Source of the DNA: Sphaerolaimus hirsutus
Taxonomy: Eukaryota > Nematoda > Chromadorea > Monhysterida > Sphaerolaimidae
DNA: 64,000 nt
NCBI GenBank assembly: GCA_964036195.1
Contig: OZ038454.1
Span: 25,716,315-25,780,314, forward strand
Direction: 5' to 3'
Numbering within the stretch: the first letter of the stretch is position 1; each line of letters opens with the position of its first letter. The notes beneath the pieces were generated by a model. It worked only from the letters and a program-made list of their open reading frames with translations. It was not told the DNA's origin and did no database searches. Shown one piece after another: positions 31,047 through 41,612 of this stretch. Both the position numbers and the translations under genes were made by a program.

Positions 31047-31178
31047 CCTGGACTACGAGCTGAACAACGCGGACAAGCTGTCGGTGGGCATGGCGGCGGC
31101 GCACAAGCGCCTGTTTAAGTCGAACGTCACCGACGCGGGCATGCTCAAGATCAAGTACGACCTGTGCTCGGGAGGAAG
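31042..31178 (+). CDS. wake: wake exon (start inside CCWGG-family element end)
   Basis: It encodes 'LDYELNNADKLSVGMAAAHK', 'RLFKSNVTDAGMLKIKYDL' and 'CSGG', with donor GGAAG|GTGCGT and exit phase 2. With the AG acceptor at 31,041 the exon begins with three extra codons (C-P-L) taken from the element end and target copy. If the TG of CCCCCTG served as acceptor it would start at 31,051. Both keep phase 0. Confidence 0.82.
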
Positions 31179-31494
31179 GTGCGTCGTTGAGATGGTCAGA
31201 AATGATGTTGCTATCACCCTGAAAAAGCCATGCATCATAAACGCAAGTAATTAATTGCCTGGATAAATATAACATAAGATTCAACGTGGTTCTGTTTTGT
31301 AAATAGAATGGGCGATTAATAGACCACATTGAATCCACAACCTTTGGAAATGTGCATCGTTAACTTGGTTTTGCTAAAAAGAAATCTTTCGGGCGGGTGA
31401 ACGTGGATTTGGTCCTGTCGCCGTACCGGCCATATCATGGCGTAAATACAACATAAACATCGCAAGATCACACTAGATCATCACATCACACTAT

Positions 31495-31677
31495 GGGGGC
31501 AGTAACAGACCCTGTAAAATATAAATTGTCATGTAAAAGACTCTATAAAAGACTCTATGACTGTAAAATTCTATGTAGGCATCATGTAAAAGACCCTGTA
31601 AATTAACATGTGTATCCAAATCTTATAGTATTGTATAGGGTCTGGGACTTTTACAGGGTCTAGGACTAGGACTGCCA
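31495..31677. mobile_element. Diverged CCWGG-family element in intron
   Basis: GGGGGCAGTAACAGACCCTG at left and TTTACAGGGTCTAGGACTAG with ACTGCCACC at right, with TGTAAAAGACCCTG words inside. It ends about 20 bases before the next exon's acceptor. Confidence 0.55.
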
Positions 31678-31699
31678 CCGTACTATTTACACACCGCAG

Positions 31700-31913
31700 G
31701 TTAGCCCGTTCCCTGATCGCCCGCCGCCAGAGCATGAAAGAAGACTGGATGCTGCATGGCATCGGCCCCCCGTCGGGCACCAGTCCCTCGCTGCCCAACT
31801 GCGACGAGGGGCAGGTCGTCGATGGCGCCGGCGATGCCGAACCCGACGACGGTGCCCATGTTGGACTGGAGGCGAAAACGCCCGACGACACGGTCACGCT
31901 GCCGGCTATCACT
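31700..31913 (+). CDS. wake: wake exon (N-terminal region before ankyrin repeats)
   Basis: Acceptor ACACCGCAG|G and donor ATCACT|GTGAGC. It encodes 'LARSLIARRQSMKEDWMLHG', then an acidic low-complexity stretch ending 'DDTVTLPAIT'. It enters in phase 2 and leaves in phase 0. Confidence 0.88.
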
Positions 31914-32059
31914 GTGAGCATGGCTAAGAGGAAGTCGACGGCTGCGCCGTCGCTTTATGGGTTGGTCGATTTTTTGGGGTTGTTCTACATTTGGTCAGTT
32001 GACCAGCGGCGAACTGAATTAATTTGGCTATGTGTGATTTTTTTACTGGTGAAAATATA

Positions 32060-32310
32060 GGATATACTCGGCGTACATGATACCCTGCCCTCGTACTGAT
32101 TTATGTCTCGTGTTGGAAGCGTGCCAATGATTATAAAATCATGCGATTTCCATAAAAAGATTTAAAAAATTCATCGATGTGAATATGTTAATGAATAACA
32201 TTATAACAACAATCAATTTTATTATCTTTTTTGAAACTCGCACGCGTGAACCATCGTTGGCACACATCCAGCGGGAACCACGCGTGCAAGGTGAAAAGTA
32301 ACCGGAGTAT
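32060..32310. mobile_element. MITE with GTATACTC ends (copy 1, reversed)
   Basis: The ends ATACTCGGCGTACATGATAC and AAGTAACCGGAGTATACC, plus an inner CACGCGTGCAAGG block, match copies at about 41,352-41,612 and 45,615-45,876. Confidence 0.6.
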
Positions 32311-32454
32311 ACCTACATATTTTGGTATTTTCAGATATCTAAAAGTATATAAAAATTTCCCGAGATTTTTTTCAATGTAATTTGTAGTAAAAGTGTAAAC
32401 ATTCGTTGCAAAACAGTGAGCAAAAGTGTTCGACAAACTTCTGCTGTTTACTAG

Positions 32455-32648
32455 TGTGCGATTGACACTTAGGAGTGTGCTACCTTGCACATACAAGCAC
32501 ATATCACAGTATGTCTCCCTGCACATGCCGCAGTGCTCATATCACAGTTTGTCTCCCTGCACATGCCCGAGGGCGCAGATCACATGTCGCTGTGCTCATT
32601 GCACATACACGCGGGGCGGTGTTGTCGAAATGCGTGTGCGCGCGTGAA
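32455..32648 (+). repeat. Inverted-repeat arm with TGTCTCCCTGCACATGCC units
   Basis: About 195 bp containing tandem TGTCTCCCTGCACATGCC units. A nearly identical copy in opposite orientation lies at 34,240-34,445. The two may be the long inverted ends of one 2-kb element. Confidence 0.7.
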
Positions 32649-33872
32649 GTATACTTGGCTGACAGCACACCTACCTAGTTTGAAAACCTACCATAATTTA
32701 ATGAATAAAATCTTGTGATAAATTTTGTAATTGATTATTCCATAGTAAAAACGAAATATTATGATAAAAAAACTGTATAAGTTTGGGTTCATTATTCAGG
32801 TGCGTTATGGTAGGTTTTCATATTAAGTGTGATGTCCGCTGAGTAGTGATGGAAAAAGCGCCAGGCTTTCGGCGCAAAGCGCCAAAAGCGCCATGGCGCT
32901 TTTCTGACCCCGGCGTTAAGCGCCAATGGCGCCAGAGCAAAATGGCGCCAAGCGCCAAAAGCGCCATTTTGCCCCGCTGTCTCAGTTGTCTGGACCTCAG
33001 CGCCAAGCGCCAATGGCGCCAGAGGGTAATGGCGCCAGGCGCCAATAGCGCCAGCGCCAAAAAAAATTGTTCTACATTTTGACGGTAGAAAAATGAGTGC
33101 ATAACTGTGAGTGACGTACCGCTGAAGTCATAGTAGTCTATTGAACTTTTTTGCCCATTCAAACAACCACTAAGTCGGGGCAAAATTTCTCAAATAATTG
33201 AACTGGAGAGATACATATCTGGTCGATTTGGGGTGGGGGGTGGGGGGCTCGAGGGATAGTAGCCTAAAATTTAGCCTCAGGTGAGATAGATAGCTGAGCG
33301 GCCCGGGAATAGATAGATAGCTGGAGCATTTGTTGGGGGGGGGGGGGTAACCCCCCCCCCCTCCAACCCCCGCTAGACTAAACCCCTGATTGCAGGGGCA
33401 AGACTGCAAGAAAGAATTAGGAGCAAAGCACAAAAGGGGATGTATCATGTACCGCGATTTTAACACCTCTGCTTTTATTCAATGTATGCATCTATTTATA
33501 TAAAGTCTACCCAAATATTAATCAATATTTATTCAGTTGCCTCAAAATTGATCACCATATTATAACCAAAATTATAACTCAATTAATAATTCAAAAGTGT
33601 CGATTTCACCGTATTATAACAATTTTTTATTATCATGGTTGGCGCTTTTTTGGCGCCATTTAAAATGCCGGCGCCAGGCGCCAATAGCGCCACCAGAAAA
33701 TGGCGCCAAGCGCCAAAAGCGCCATGGCGCTTTCTCAGACCCCAGCGCCAAGCGCCAATGGCGCCAGAGCGTTTTAGCGCCAAGCGCCAAAGGCGCCATG
33801 GCGCTTTTTGAGTTGGCGCTAGCGCCAGGCGCCAGCGCCATGGCGCTTTTCCATCACTACCGCTGAGTATAC
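32649..33872. mobile_element. MITE with CCTACCATAA repeats, split by a hAT-like insertion
   Basis: The outer ends GTATACTTGGCTGACAG and GTCCGCTGAGTATAC, inner GAAAACCTACCATAA and TTATGGTAGGTTTTC, match the copies at 14,505 and 38,163. The GGCGCC element 32,844-33,859 sits in its right end and duplicates CCGCTGAG. Confidence 0.75.
32844..33859. mobile_element. hAT-like element, GGCGCC family (copy 3)
   Basis: Ends TAGTGATGGAAAAAGCG and CTTTTCCATCACTA with a perfect 8-bp duplication CCGCTGAG (32,836-32,843 and 33,860-33,867). GGCGCC arms flank about 560 bp of unrelated sequence, including G/C runs near 33,335-33,365. No coding capacity. Confidence 0.88.
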
Positions 33873-34239
33873 ATGTATTTATCAATTATGGTCTGTTATC
33901 AGTCCCTGAAACATCAACATTCATAGAGTCTGCGTTGAATAGCGCATGCATTAAAAATCCAGTTGTTAACAAGTTTTTGTTCAAATTGTAATTTGCATGA
34001 GTCACGTTTTAATAAGTTTATGGAAAAACCTCCATATTAATGTAAGATATGTTAAGTCCACCCCACCGTACTCCAACTAAGTAATGACAACAACAAAAAT
34101 TTTATTGTAGCAGTTTAATAGTATGTGACACATTAACAAATGTACAGCACATTGACATATACAGACAAACAAATATACAGCCATTACCAAATATCAAAAA
34201 ATGAAATCAATAGAGTTTTTGTATAATGTATAGAGATAA

Positions 34240-34445
34240 AGACATGTACTTCACTCGCGCACACGCATTTCGACAACACCGCCCCGCGTGTATGTGCAAT
34301 GAGCACAGCGACATGTGATCTGTGCCCTCGGGCATGTGCAGGGAGACAAACTGTGATATGAGCACTGCGGCATGTGCAGGGAGACATACTGTGATATGTG
34401 CTTGTATGTTAAATGTGATCCACCCGACACTTAGTGTGCGTGCCG
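34240..34445 (-). repeat. Inverted-repeat arm, reverse copy of 32,455-32,648
   Basis: GGCATGTGCAGGGAGACA units in the opposite orientation, nearly identical to the first arm. Confidence 0.7.
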
Positions 34446-34449
34446 CATT

Positions 34450-34900
34450 ACATACTTTTCACGTTACTGCTGGACAACTACCAACTAGGTAATTAACTTA
34501 CTTGATTTCAATAATTCGCAATTATTTTTCACACCTACAAAATCAATAAGTGCATCATCATTCAACACTTTTAACGACAAAAACTCGATTAATTTGTAAC
34601 ATTCAATTTTCGATTTCATTTGTTCATTTTACGCCAGTTGTCAAAAAATTTCAGTCCCTCACACTGAAGCTCTAAAAGAATTGATTTGAATTCAGCAGGG
34701 GGCCGTGTGTCGCGTCACGCCCCTATCATCAATATTTTCACTTCCTGTTCAATGTTTTTTCTTCTTTTCAAATTTAGATACACATTCCCGATTTTGAATT
34801 TTGCCCAGTTTTATTTTGACATGAAGGTAGGTATTTATTTGTCTACCACTGGTTTGGAGGGATTGAGGCCACGCTCATGCGTATATTCTTCAATACACCT
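34450..34900. other. Intron sequence, nothing recognised
   Basis: AT-rich with no frame, exon or named repeat. Confidence 0.4.
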
Positions 34901-34911
34901 ACCGTATTTCC

Positions 34912-35309
34912 TCGAAACACCCCCTCCCCCCTTGAAGTAACCCCCTTCGAAATACCCCCAGGTGTTTTCGAGCTGGGGAAAAAATACCCCCCTCTTCGAA
35001 ATAACCCCGTCTGGAAGAAGGTACATCATGTAAATATATGATATACATGATGTATAAATTGGGACCAATTCGCATCGCTGGTACACACAGACTGGTTCGT
35101 CTAGCGATACACGTTGATACGGTTGATGACCAGTTTGGGGTATGAAATAGAGCATTCTTTAGTACGACCCGTCTCGAAAATTTCTGGCGAAAAAATGACC
35201 CCCCCCCCCCCCTCGGATATACCCCCCAACTCTAAATACACCCCCCCCCCCCGTCAAAATTTCCACTCTGAAAAAATAAACCCCCTGGGGGTATTTCGAG
35301 GAAATACGG
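34912..35309. mobile_element. TA-MITE, CCGTATTTCCTCG family
   Basis: Inverted ends CCGTATTTCCTCGAAACACC and TTTCGAGGAAATACGG between TA dinucleotides; C-run interior and TTTCTGGCGAAAAAATGACC word. Confidence 0.82.
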
Positions 35310-35714
35310 TAGGTAATCGATGATATATTGCGGCCGCGCGGCGGTGACATCCATTTTTCTGCTGCTATTTGTGGAAATCGGCTGACGAAAATGATTGCCT
35401 CGTTCGCGCAGACATCTGCAGATGATTTTTCAGATTGTTTTTTTGGTCTATTATAGGTTTTTACATCACTTTAAATGACCAAGTGTCCGGGGGGTAATTG
35501 CTGAAAATTGACATTTGACATTTACTGCAGTACAGCAAAATATAAAATGAGCTTTTTGTCGGCATATAAAATGCATGTCTAGGATAAAATGCATGTCTAA
35601 AAAGCAAAATGCATGCATTTAAAGTAGTTTCACCTGCACCATTTCAACGGAGGGGCTATTTAAGTCCTAAAATAGGGAGCTCCATTAGGTGGCATTTTAT
35701 GCGGTAGTTAAATA

Positions 35715-35973
35715 CCGTATTTCCTCGAAATACCCCCTCCCTCGAAATACCCCCCCTCAAAATGGGCACTATGAATTTGTGGTCCGGGAAATGCATAACA
35801 GACGTTCAAAACACTTACTGTGTTACGTTAGAACATCGTTTATACCATCTACATCCTTATACAAGGCTGTACAAACTTATAAATGGTGGTTATTGTTTCA
35901 ATTTTCACGTTTTTCTCTCAAAATTTTCACTCTGAAAAAATAAACCCCCGGGGGGTAATTCGAGGAAATACGG
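35715..35973. mobile_element. TA-MITE, CCGTATTTCCTCG family
   Basis: Ends CCGTATTTCCTCGAAATACC and TTCGAGGAAATACGG between TA dinucleotides. The interior is close to that of the copy at 23,628. Confidence 0.85.
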
Positions 35974-35984
35974 TAGGTAGGTGG

Positions 35985-36740
35985 CATTATTTTGCCCTGT
36001 GGGTTCGGCTAGTGGATACCAAACACCTGGAATAACAGGTATACACTAGGTAGATACCGTAATTCTTCAAATAGAATGACATACCTACAATACAAGGGCG
36101 TGTTGGGGCTTGGGGTTTAGGTAGTTCAAGGATTTTTAACAAGCAACGAATATTTTTATTTCAATGGGTTGAATGCTTAGGCATTGGCTATCCTTTTTTT
36201 TCTACTTTATCTCGCGCTTTTTACATCACTCGTTAAATATCAAGACAATTCTGTTTTTTTTGAGTTCGAAACGTACAAAATTGTACACCCAGTTCCAGTA
36301 ATTGCAGCTGGTGCGGCAAATGTCGTAAATATCTTCGTTGCGAGAAAAAAACTTGAAAAAGGTGCGATCATTTTAGGATCACTTTGCATTAAGTTGTTGC
36401 GCGGCCGATTCCCACCATTGTGACATCTGGCACCAATCCCACGTCCTGTCAGAAATCGGGTTCAGTCGGACAAACTTGACATTGACAAGTGACACATTTC
36501 ACAGGGGATTTCAAGTGATCACTTCCTTGCCAAGGGAAGTGAAATTTCTTATCAAGGGAAAGGATGATTCAAAAGATCATATACTTACATAAACAATTGA
36601 GGCAAAATTAACCTTAAAATAGTGTGTTTTTTGACAGAACATTTGAAACTATACCTGAATATATTCACCTGACGTTCCAAACAAAACTTTGTCTTATATT
36701 CGCTGTCATTTGACAGCATCTGATTTATTCTCATGCCCAT
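35985..36740. other. Intron sequence with a possible old CCWGG-family end
   Basis: CTGG followed by CACCAATCCCACGTCCTG near 36,427 resembles a left end of the CCWGG family, but no matching right end is clear. Nothing else recognised. Confidence 0.35.
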
Positions 36741-36754
36741 CCGAAATAATCTGG

Positions 36755-36943
36755 TGCCAGTTCCGCAAAATGAGAAGTGAGAAGTGAAATGGCAAAGGCG
36801 AAGAAAAAACGCAAAAGCGAAGTGAAATGGCAAGTGAATTGGCAAGTGAAATGGCAAAAGCGAAGAGTAATTATGTTTTATTTTTATTTTTTTACTTCGC
36901 TTTTGCCGTTTCACTTCTCACTTCTCATTTTGCGGAACTGGCC
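36755..36943. mobile_element. CCWGG-family element, TTCCGCAAAATGAGAAGTG subtype
   Basis: The ends TGCCAGTTCCGCAAAATGAG and CATTTTGCGGAACTGGCC mirror each other almost exactly; the interior is GAAGTGAAATGGCAA words. The left neighbour is CTGG and the right is CCAGA. Confidence 0.7.
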
Positions 36944-37387
36944 CCAGAGTTGTAGTTCCTGAAGTTCGCAATTCATCTATTCACAATTTTCGTCATGGAA
37001 ATTTGCGTGGGTACTATTTTCAGCCGTTCCGCTGTCCATTTATGAACGTAACCTAAAGTGACATCAGTGGGATATGACGTAGGGAGACATTTTGTCATAT
37101 TTACAAATGTCTGTCTCTCTTCATTTCATCTCAGTTCATTGTATAACAAAATGTGGTGTAACTCCACCAGCGGGCTGCGGTTTTCTGAATGAAACACTTC
37201 ATAATGACGTCATAATTGATAAAACAAAAGTTGTTCCAAAAAAAATTTAAAAAACGTTTCATGATAGAACATGTTGTTTGTCTTTTTCAATATTCATCTT
37301 TTTGTGTGAATTTTTTGAGTGAATGTGGGTTTACGCCACAGTTGTTAGAATGTATGTACATTTACTCAAAAAATACGTGTACGCGAG

Positions 37388-37725
37388 CAGGGTTGGCAAA
37401 ATCTCAGAAAAAAATAAAAATAAAATAAAAGTAAAATAGAAAGTTAAAGAATAAAATAAAAATAAAATAGAAAATTGAAGAATAAAATAAAAATAAAATA
37501 CAATTTAAAAAAAAATAAAATACAATTTTAGTAAAAAGAATTTTACTTAAATCAATACTGGTCACGAACTAAAATAAAAAATAAAAATAAAATAAAAATA
37601 ATATGAAAAATTGAAGAATAAAAATAAAATAAAATGGAATATTGAAAAAAAAAAAAAATAAAAATACAATTTTAATTTAAAAAAATACAATTTTAGTAAA
37701 AAGAATTTTACTAAAACCAACCCTG
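37388..37725. mobile_element. hAT-like element, CAGGGTTGG / ATAAAAT family (copy 2, short)
   Basis: Ends CAGGGTTGGCAAAATCTCAG and CTAAAACCAACCCTG with a perfect 8-bp duplication TACGCGAG (37,380-37,387 and 37,726-37,733). It is nothing but ATAAAATAAAA words. Confidence 0.9.
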
Positions 37726-37733
37726 TACGCGAG

Positions 37734-38160
37734 TACGCGGTAAAATACATTTACATATACTTTGAAAAAAGTAATGTACTCACTTTTATGCGTACATTTT
37801 AAAAGTACACACGCGTACAGAGAAAATGTATTTTTGTTGCTAAAATAAGAAAATTTAGAAGAAATCATATCATTTTTCTAAAACACACTATATGAGCGTA
37901 AAAAACAACATCTATTATGCCTTTCAGAGTAAAGGTGACACTCTCACATGTAAAAAGTAGTAGCTTTTACATTTTCCAGGGGAAAAGTACTTGCTTTTAC
38001 ATTTTCCTGGGAGAAAAATATTTTACTCACATTTACGAATGAGTACAAGTAAAAAAACGTATTTTACATTTTCTATACTTTATGGTGCGTAAAAATACTT
38101 ACATTTACATATACTTTTGCAAAAAGTACAGTATTTCTAACAACTCTGGTCTACGACATC
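37734..38160. other. ACATTTAC/GTAAAAGT word-rich intron sequence
   Basis: Repeated TTTACATTT, AAAAGTA and ACTTTT words suggest another low-complexity MITE, but I could not fix its ends. Confidence 0.35.
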
Positions 38161-38162
38161 AC

Positions 38163-38340
38163 ACCTACCAGGACATAGTATGAAAACCTACCATAACCCA
38201 TCAGAATAATGAACCAACAACTATACAGTTTTTTCATCATAATATTACTGTGGAATATTTAATTACAAAATTTATCACAAGATTTTATTCATTAAATTAT
38301 AGTAGGTTTTCATACTAGGTGTGCTGTCCGCCGGGTATAG
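38163..38340. mobile_element. MITE with AAACCTACCATAA inverted repeats (copy 3)
   Basis: TATGAAAACCTACCATAACC at left, TAGTAGGTTTTCATACTAGG at right, outer GTCCGCCGGGTATAG. An intact counterpart of the split copy at 32,649. Confidence 0.7.
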
Positions 38341-38525
38341 GCACATAACTTCCACATTGGTGCCTGATGTGTAAGAGCAAACTGTGCTCTCCATTGAGTA
38401 TACCAGAGTTTATATTTAACCGAGCAATTTTCTTTGCTGTTATGAAGAACTGAGAAGAACTCAACTTATTTGAACTGTATTCTTGAAGTTGTCACTCCTT
38501 TTGAGAATATGGGGTCTGTCCTCAA

Positions 38526-38936
38526 CAGGGCCGTATCCAGGGGGGGGCGGGGGGGGCTGCAGCCCCCCCCTCCCGGGGCGAGACCAGAAAGTGACCAGAA
38601 AATGCGACTTTTTCAACGTCAGCGTAAAAAATTTTGCGCGCAAGCGTGCATTCTTCACCACATATAAGGTATTATCATCAGATTTGCTCCATGCGGCCGC
38701 AAATCATTAAAAATGTTGTGCTTTTTGCTGTTTTGTATGTTTATTTACATACATATACAGCATTCCATGGCGCTGACGCCAACGCCAATGGCGCCATGGT
38801 GTGGCGCCTACTAATGGCGCCAGCGCCATTCCGCCACTATGTAGCTAAAATTTTAGGGGGGGGGGCTGAGCCCCCCCCCCTCGCCGGGCTCCGTAAACAA
38901 GCAGCCCCCCGCTCAAAAATCCTGGATACGTCCCTG
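38526..38936. mobile_element. hAT-like element, CAGGGNCGTATCCAG family
   Basis: Ends CAGGGCCGTATCCAGG and CCTGGATACGTCCCTG with a perfect 8-bp duplication GTCCTCAA (38,518-38,525 and 38,937-38,944). G/C-run arms (GCTGCAGCCCCCC type); a GGCGCC-family remnant is inside at about 38,757-38,845. Confidence 0.88.
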
Positions 38937-38944
38937 GTCCTCAA

Positions 38945-39960
38945 TTTGCTATAACTGTTTCAATGACATACTTTGTGTAAATAAAAATGTCAGTATTTAG
39001 TTCTGTGAATCAGCTGATTAGCACTGAAAAAAATAAGAATAAAAGTGATGCATGCTTTTGAATACCTATGTTTCTATAAAAAATTGGTTTCATCCACACT
39101 CACACTATTCATAACATTTCAATGTTTGTAAAGAATGCTCAAAACGACAATGCCCACTGATGTCACTGTATACACAAAACCTGATGTATTTACCTGCATG
39201 TGTAAATGTGTATTTTCGTCAATGCGTGAAATTGCAAACAATGGGGGAGGGGGCGCGTGTCTCCTCAGTGGTTTGAGCCAATTCTAGTGGTGGGAACATG
39301 ATTTTCCAGACAGATTTGTATGACAAAAAATACTCCAGTGCTTCAAAATGGCGCTATACACACAAGTTGACCAACCGAAAATTACAAAGCTGATAAATAT
39401 CTTTCAAACGTAGTTGATTTTACCGGAATGAGGGGTTCGTCAACTACTGTTGACTAAGATAAAAATTATTTTCAAAAATTTGTTCAAAAGAGATTTATTG
39501 GTTTCGGAAATTTCAGCTGTCAACTAGTGTGCATGGCCACAATGTCAAAGTGATGTCAGTCAGTGGCAGTAAGTTGTACAAGCATTAACTTGAAGTTTAT
39601 ACGGTTTTTCAGGACTTCTTTCAAGTTCTTTGATTTCTCAATTTTTTTCACAAAATAGTTGTAAATTTGCTATGTTTTGTTCGATTCGAATTCTATGCTA
39701 AAGGTATAACTGCACAGCGGTACGGAAAATTGGGAAAGTATTCTTGAAATTTAAAATTTTATTTATTTCCCATCACTACTCAATCAATGGGCGAGTGATT
39801 TGTGTTGCTTGGCACCGCACTTCCGTTCACTCAGTGCATTATTATGCTTGACATTTAAATACATAATATTGTCGTGTTGGAATGGAACTGATGTATGTTT
39901 GAGTTACCTGCATTTGAAGAAAAAAATTTTCGATTATTTTTTCGGATAAAATTCCGCGGT
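38945..39960. other. Intron sequence with one palindromic MITE
   Basis: A diverged GTTTACTAGTGTGC-type palindrome lies at about 39,350-39,540 (GGCGCTATACACACAAGTTG to CAACTAGTGTGCATGGCC). Nothing else recognised. Confidence 0.4.
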
Positions 39961-39970
39961 TAGCATCTGG

Positions 39971-40114
39971 ATCCAATTCCACGTCACAAAAAGTTACAGG
40001 TGCCAAGAAAATTGCTGTGAGTAAAAAATCACTTTTCTTAAGATGGTTTTTTCAGGTAACTTTTTCTGACGTCCCATCGAATCATATTCCCACTATACAC
40101 CGGCAGAATTGCCC
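39971..40114. mobile_element. Diverged CCWGG-family element
   Basis: CTGG then ATCCAATTCCACGTCA at left and CAGAATTGCCC then CCTGG at right. The stretch after it is GC-rich and exon-like (see next entry). Confidence 0.45.
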
Positions 40115-40175
40115 CCTGGTGCGCCGGGACGCCGTGAACAAGACATCAGCGGGCATTTGCGTTTTTACTACGCAC
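40107..40175 (+). CDS. Possible wake exon or exon fragment, interrupted by a transposon
   Basis: After CCGGCAG| a GC-rich frame reads 'CPLVRRDAVNKTSAGICVF' in phase 0, as the preceding exon requires, and runs straight into the TAG of a GGCGCC hAT-like element. Beyond that element and its duplicated CTACGCAC the frame stays open to about 41,145, where a GT could leave phase 2, as the following exon requires. I do not recognise the residues, so this may be chance. Confidence 0.28.
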
Positions 40176-41099
40176 TAGTGATGGAAAAGCGCCAGAAAAA
40201 ATGGCGCCAGGCGCCAAGGGCGCCATGGCGCCAATCAGAAAGTGGGCGCCAAGCGCCGAGGGCGCCACAGAAAAAGGGCGCCAGGCGCCAAGGGCGCCAT
40301 GGCGCCATTCGGAAAGTGGGCGCCAGGCGCCAGGGGCGCCACGGATAGAGGGCGCCAAGCGCCAAGGGCGCCATGGCGCCATTAGGAAAATAGGGCGCCA
40401 GGCGCCAAGGGCGCCAGGAAAAATAAGTGCCTACAACACCTTGCTTGTGCTAAAAATGTTGCTACTGCACTGTGGTACACGCATTCACGTCTTAATTCGC
40501 GTTCTTCAGGATGTAATGAACAAAAACACATCTGGCAGCAAAAAAATTTTCAATAAAATCCACATGACGAATTCAAACACAATGGAAATTGTCATTTGAT
40601 AACAATCCATTCACTTCAAATAGGCTTTTCCAATCAATATTTCCCTGAAATGGACAAAAACGGAATTGCAACGATTTGAATCCTTTTTTTTATAATTTTG
40701 CAAGTTCGACGGTCCATCACTCTTGTCGTCTGATCCGTCAGACACATCTGATGAAACGTTGGACGAAAGATTTCCACCGACTCACACCACTTCGTCCATT
40801 TTTCTGACGAATTTAGATCATCCACAGATGCATTTTTCATTTTTTTTTCGTTTACACAGCACTCACCTTGAAACCCTGCTGGCGCCTTTTTGGCGCCCTT
40901 TAAAAGCAGGGCGCCAGGCGCCAAGGGCGCCACGGAAAAAGGGCGCCAAGCGCCAAGGGCGCCATGGCGCCTTTCAGAATGTGGGCGCCAGGCGCCAAGG
41001 GCGCCACAGAAAAAGGGCGCCAAGCGCCAATGGCGCCATGGCGCGGCGCCCTTTGGCGCCCTCAAATGGCGCCAGCGCCATGGCGCCATTCCATCACTA
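40176..41099. mobile_element. hAT-like element, GGCGCC family (long form, copy 2)
   Basis: Ends TAGTGATGGAAAAGCGCC and GCGCCATTCCATCACTA with a perfect 8-bp duplication CTACGCAC (40,168-40,175 and 41,100-41,107). It shares arms and the unique middle with the copy at 29,866. Confidence 0.92.
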
Positions 41100-41107
41100 C
41101 TACGCAC

Positions 41108-41345
41108 CTGTGTTTCCCCTCGCCTCTCCGTGAGGCTCCCAGTGCGTGGGAGAGTGTCACTGTGTACACTGGCGCCGCGTCAGTAGGATTACCTACCCAC
41201 ATTTGCAGCCGGACCGTGTGTCCGTTAGACATCTGACCGCTAGACATCTTGTGATCGCGGTGAAAAGTGGACGTGTGATTTGATGCGCTGTGAACCATCG
41301 TGAATTAAATGTCTTGATGCGCGAACGTCCCGCGCTTCACGAGAA
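41108..41345 (+). other. GC-richer segment of unknown role
   Basis: A moderately GC-rich stretch with an open frame to about 41,235. It could contain the rest of the disputed exon or an alternative promoter region. No similarity recognised. Confidence 0.3.
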
Positions 41346-41351
41346 TTGCAA

Positions 41352-41612
41352 CTATACTCCAGTTACTTTACGCCCTGCACGCGTGGTATCGCTGGAAACG
41401 TGCCAACAAGATTATTTCGCATGCTATTTTCTTTCAAAGTTGAGAAAAGTCATCGCTGTTATAACCCTGTACGTTAACTTACTCACAACTATGATTTTTT
41501 CATCTTTTATACAAAAATCGCATGCTTTATCATCATTGGCACGCTGCCAACGTGAGACACAAATGAGTGCGACGGCAGAGTATCATGTCCACCAAGTATA
41601 CTTTATGTTGTT
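41352..41612. mobile_element. MITE with GTATACTC ends (copy 2)
   Basis: TATACTCCAGTTACTTTACG at left and ATCATGTCCACCAAGTATAC at right, with GGCACGCTGCCAACGTGAGA inside. Closely related to 45,615-45,876. Confidence 0.7.
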
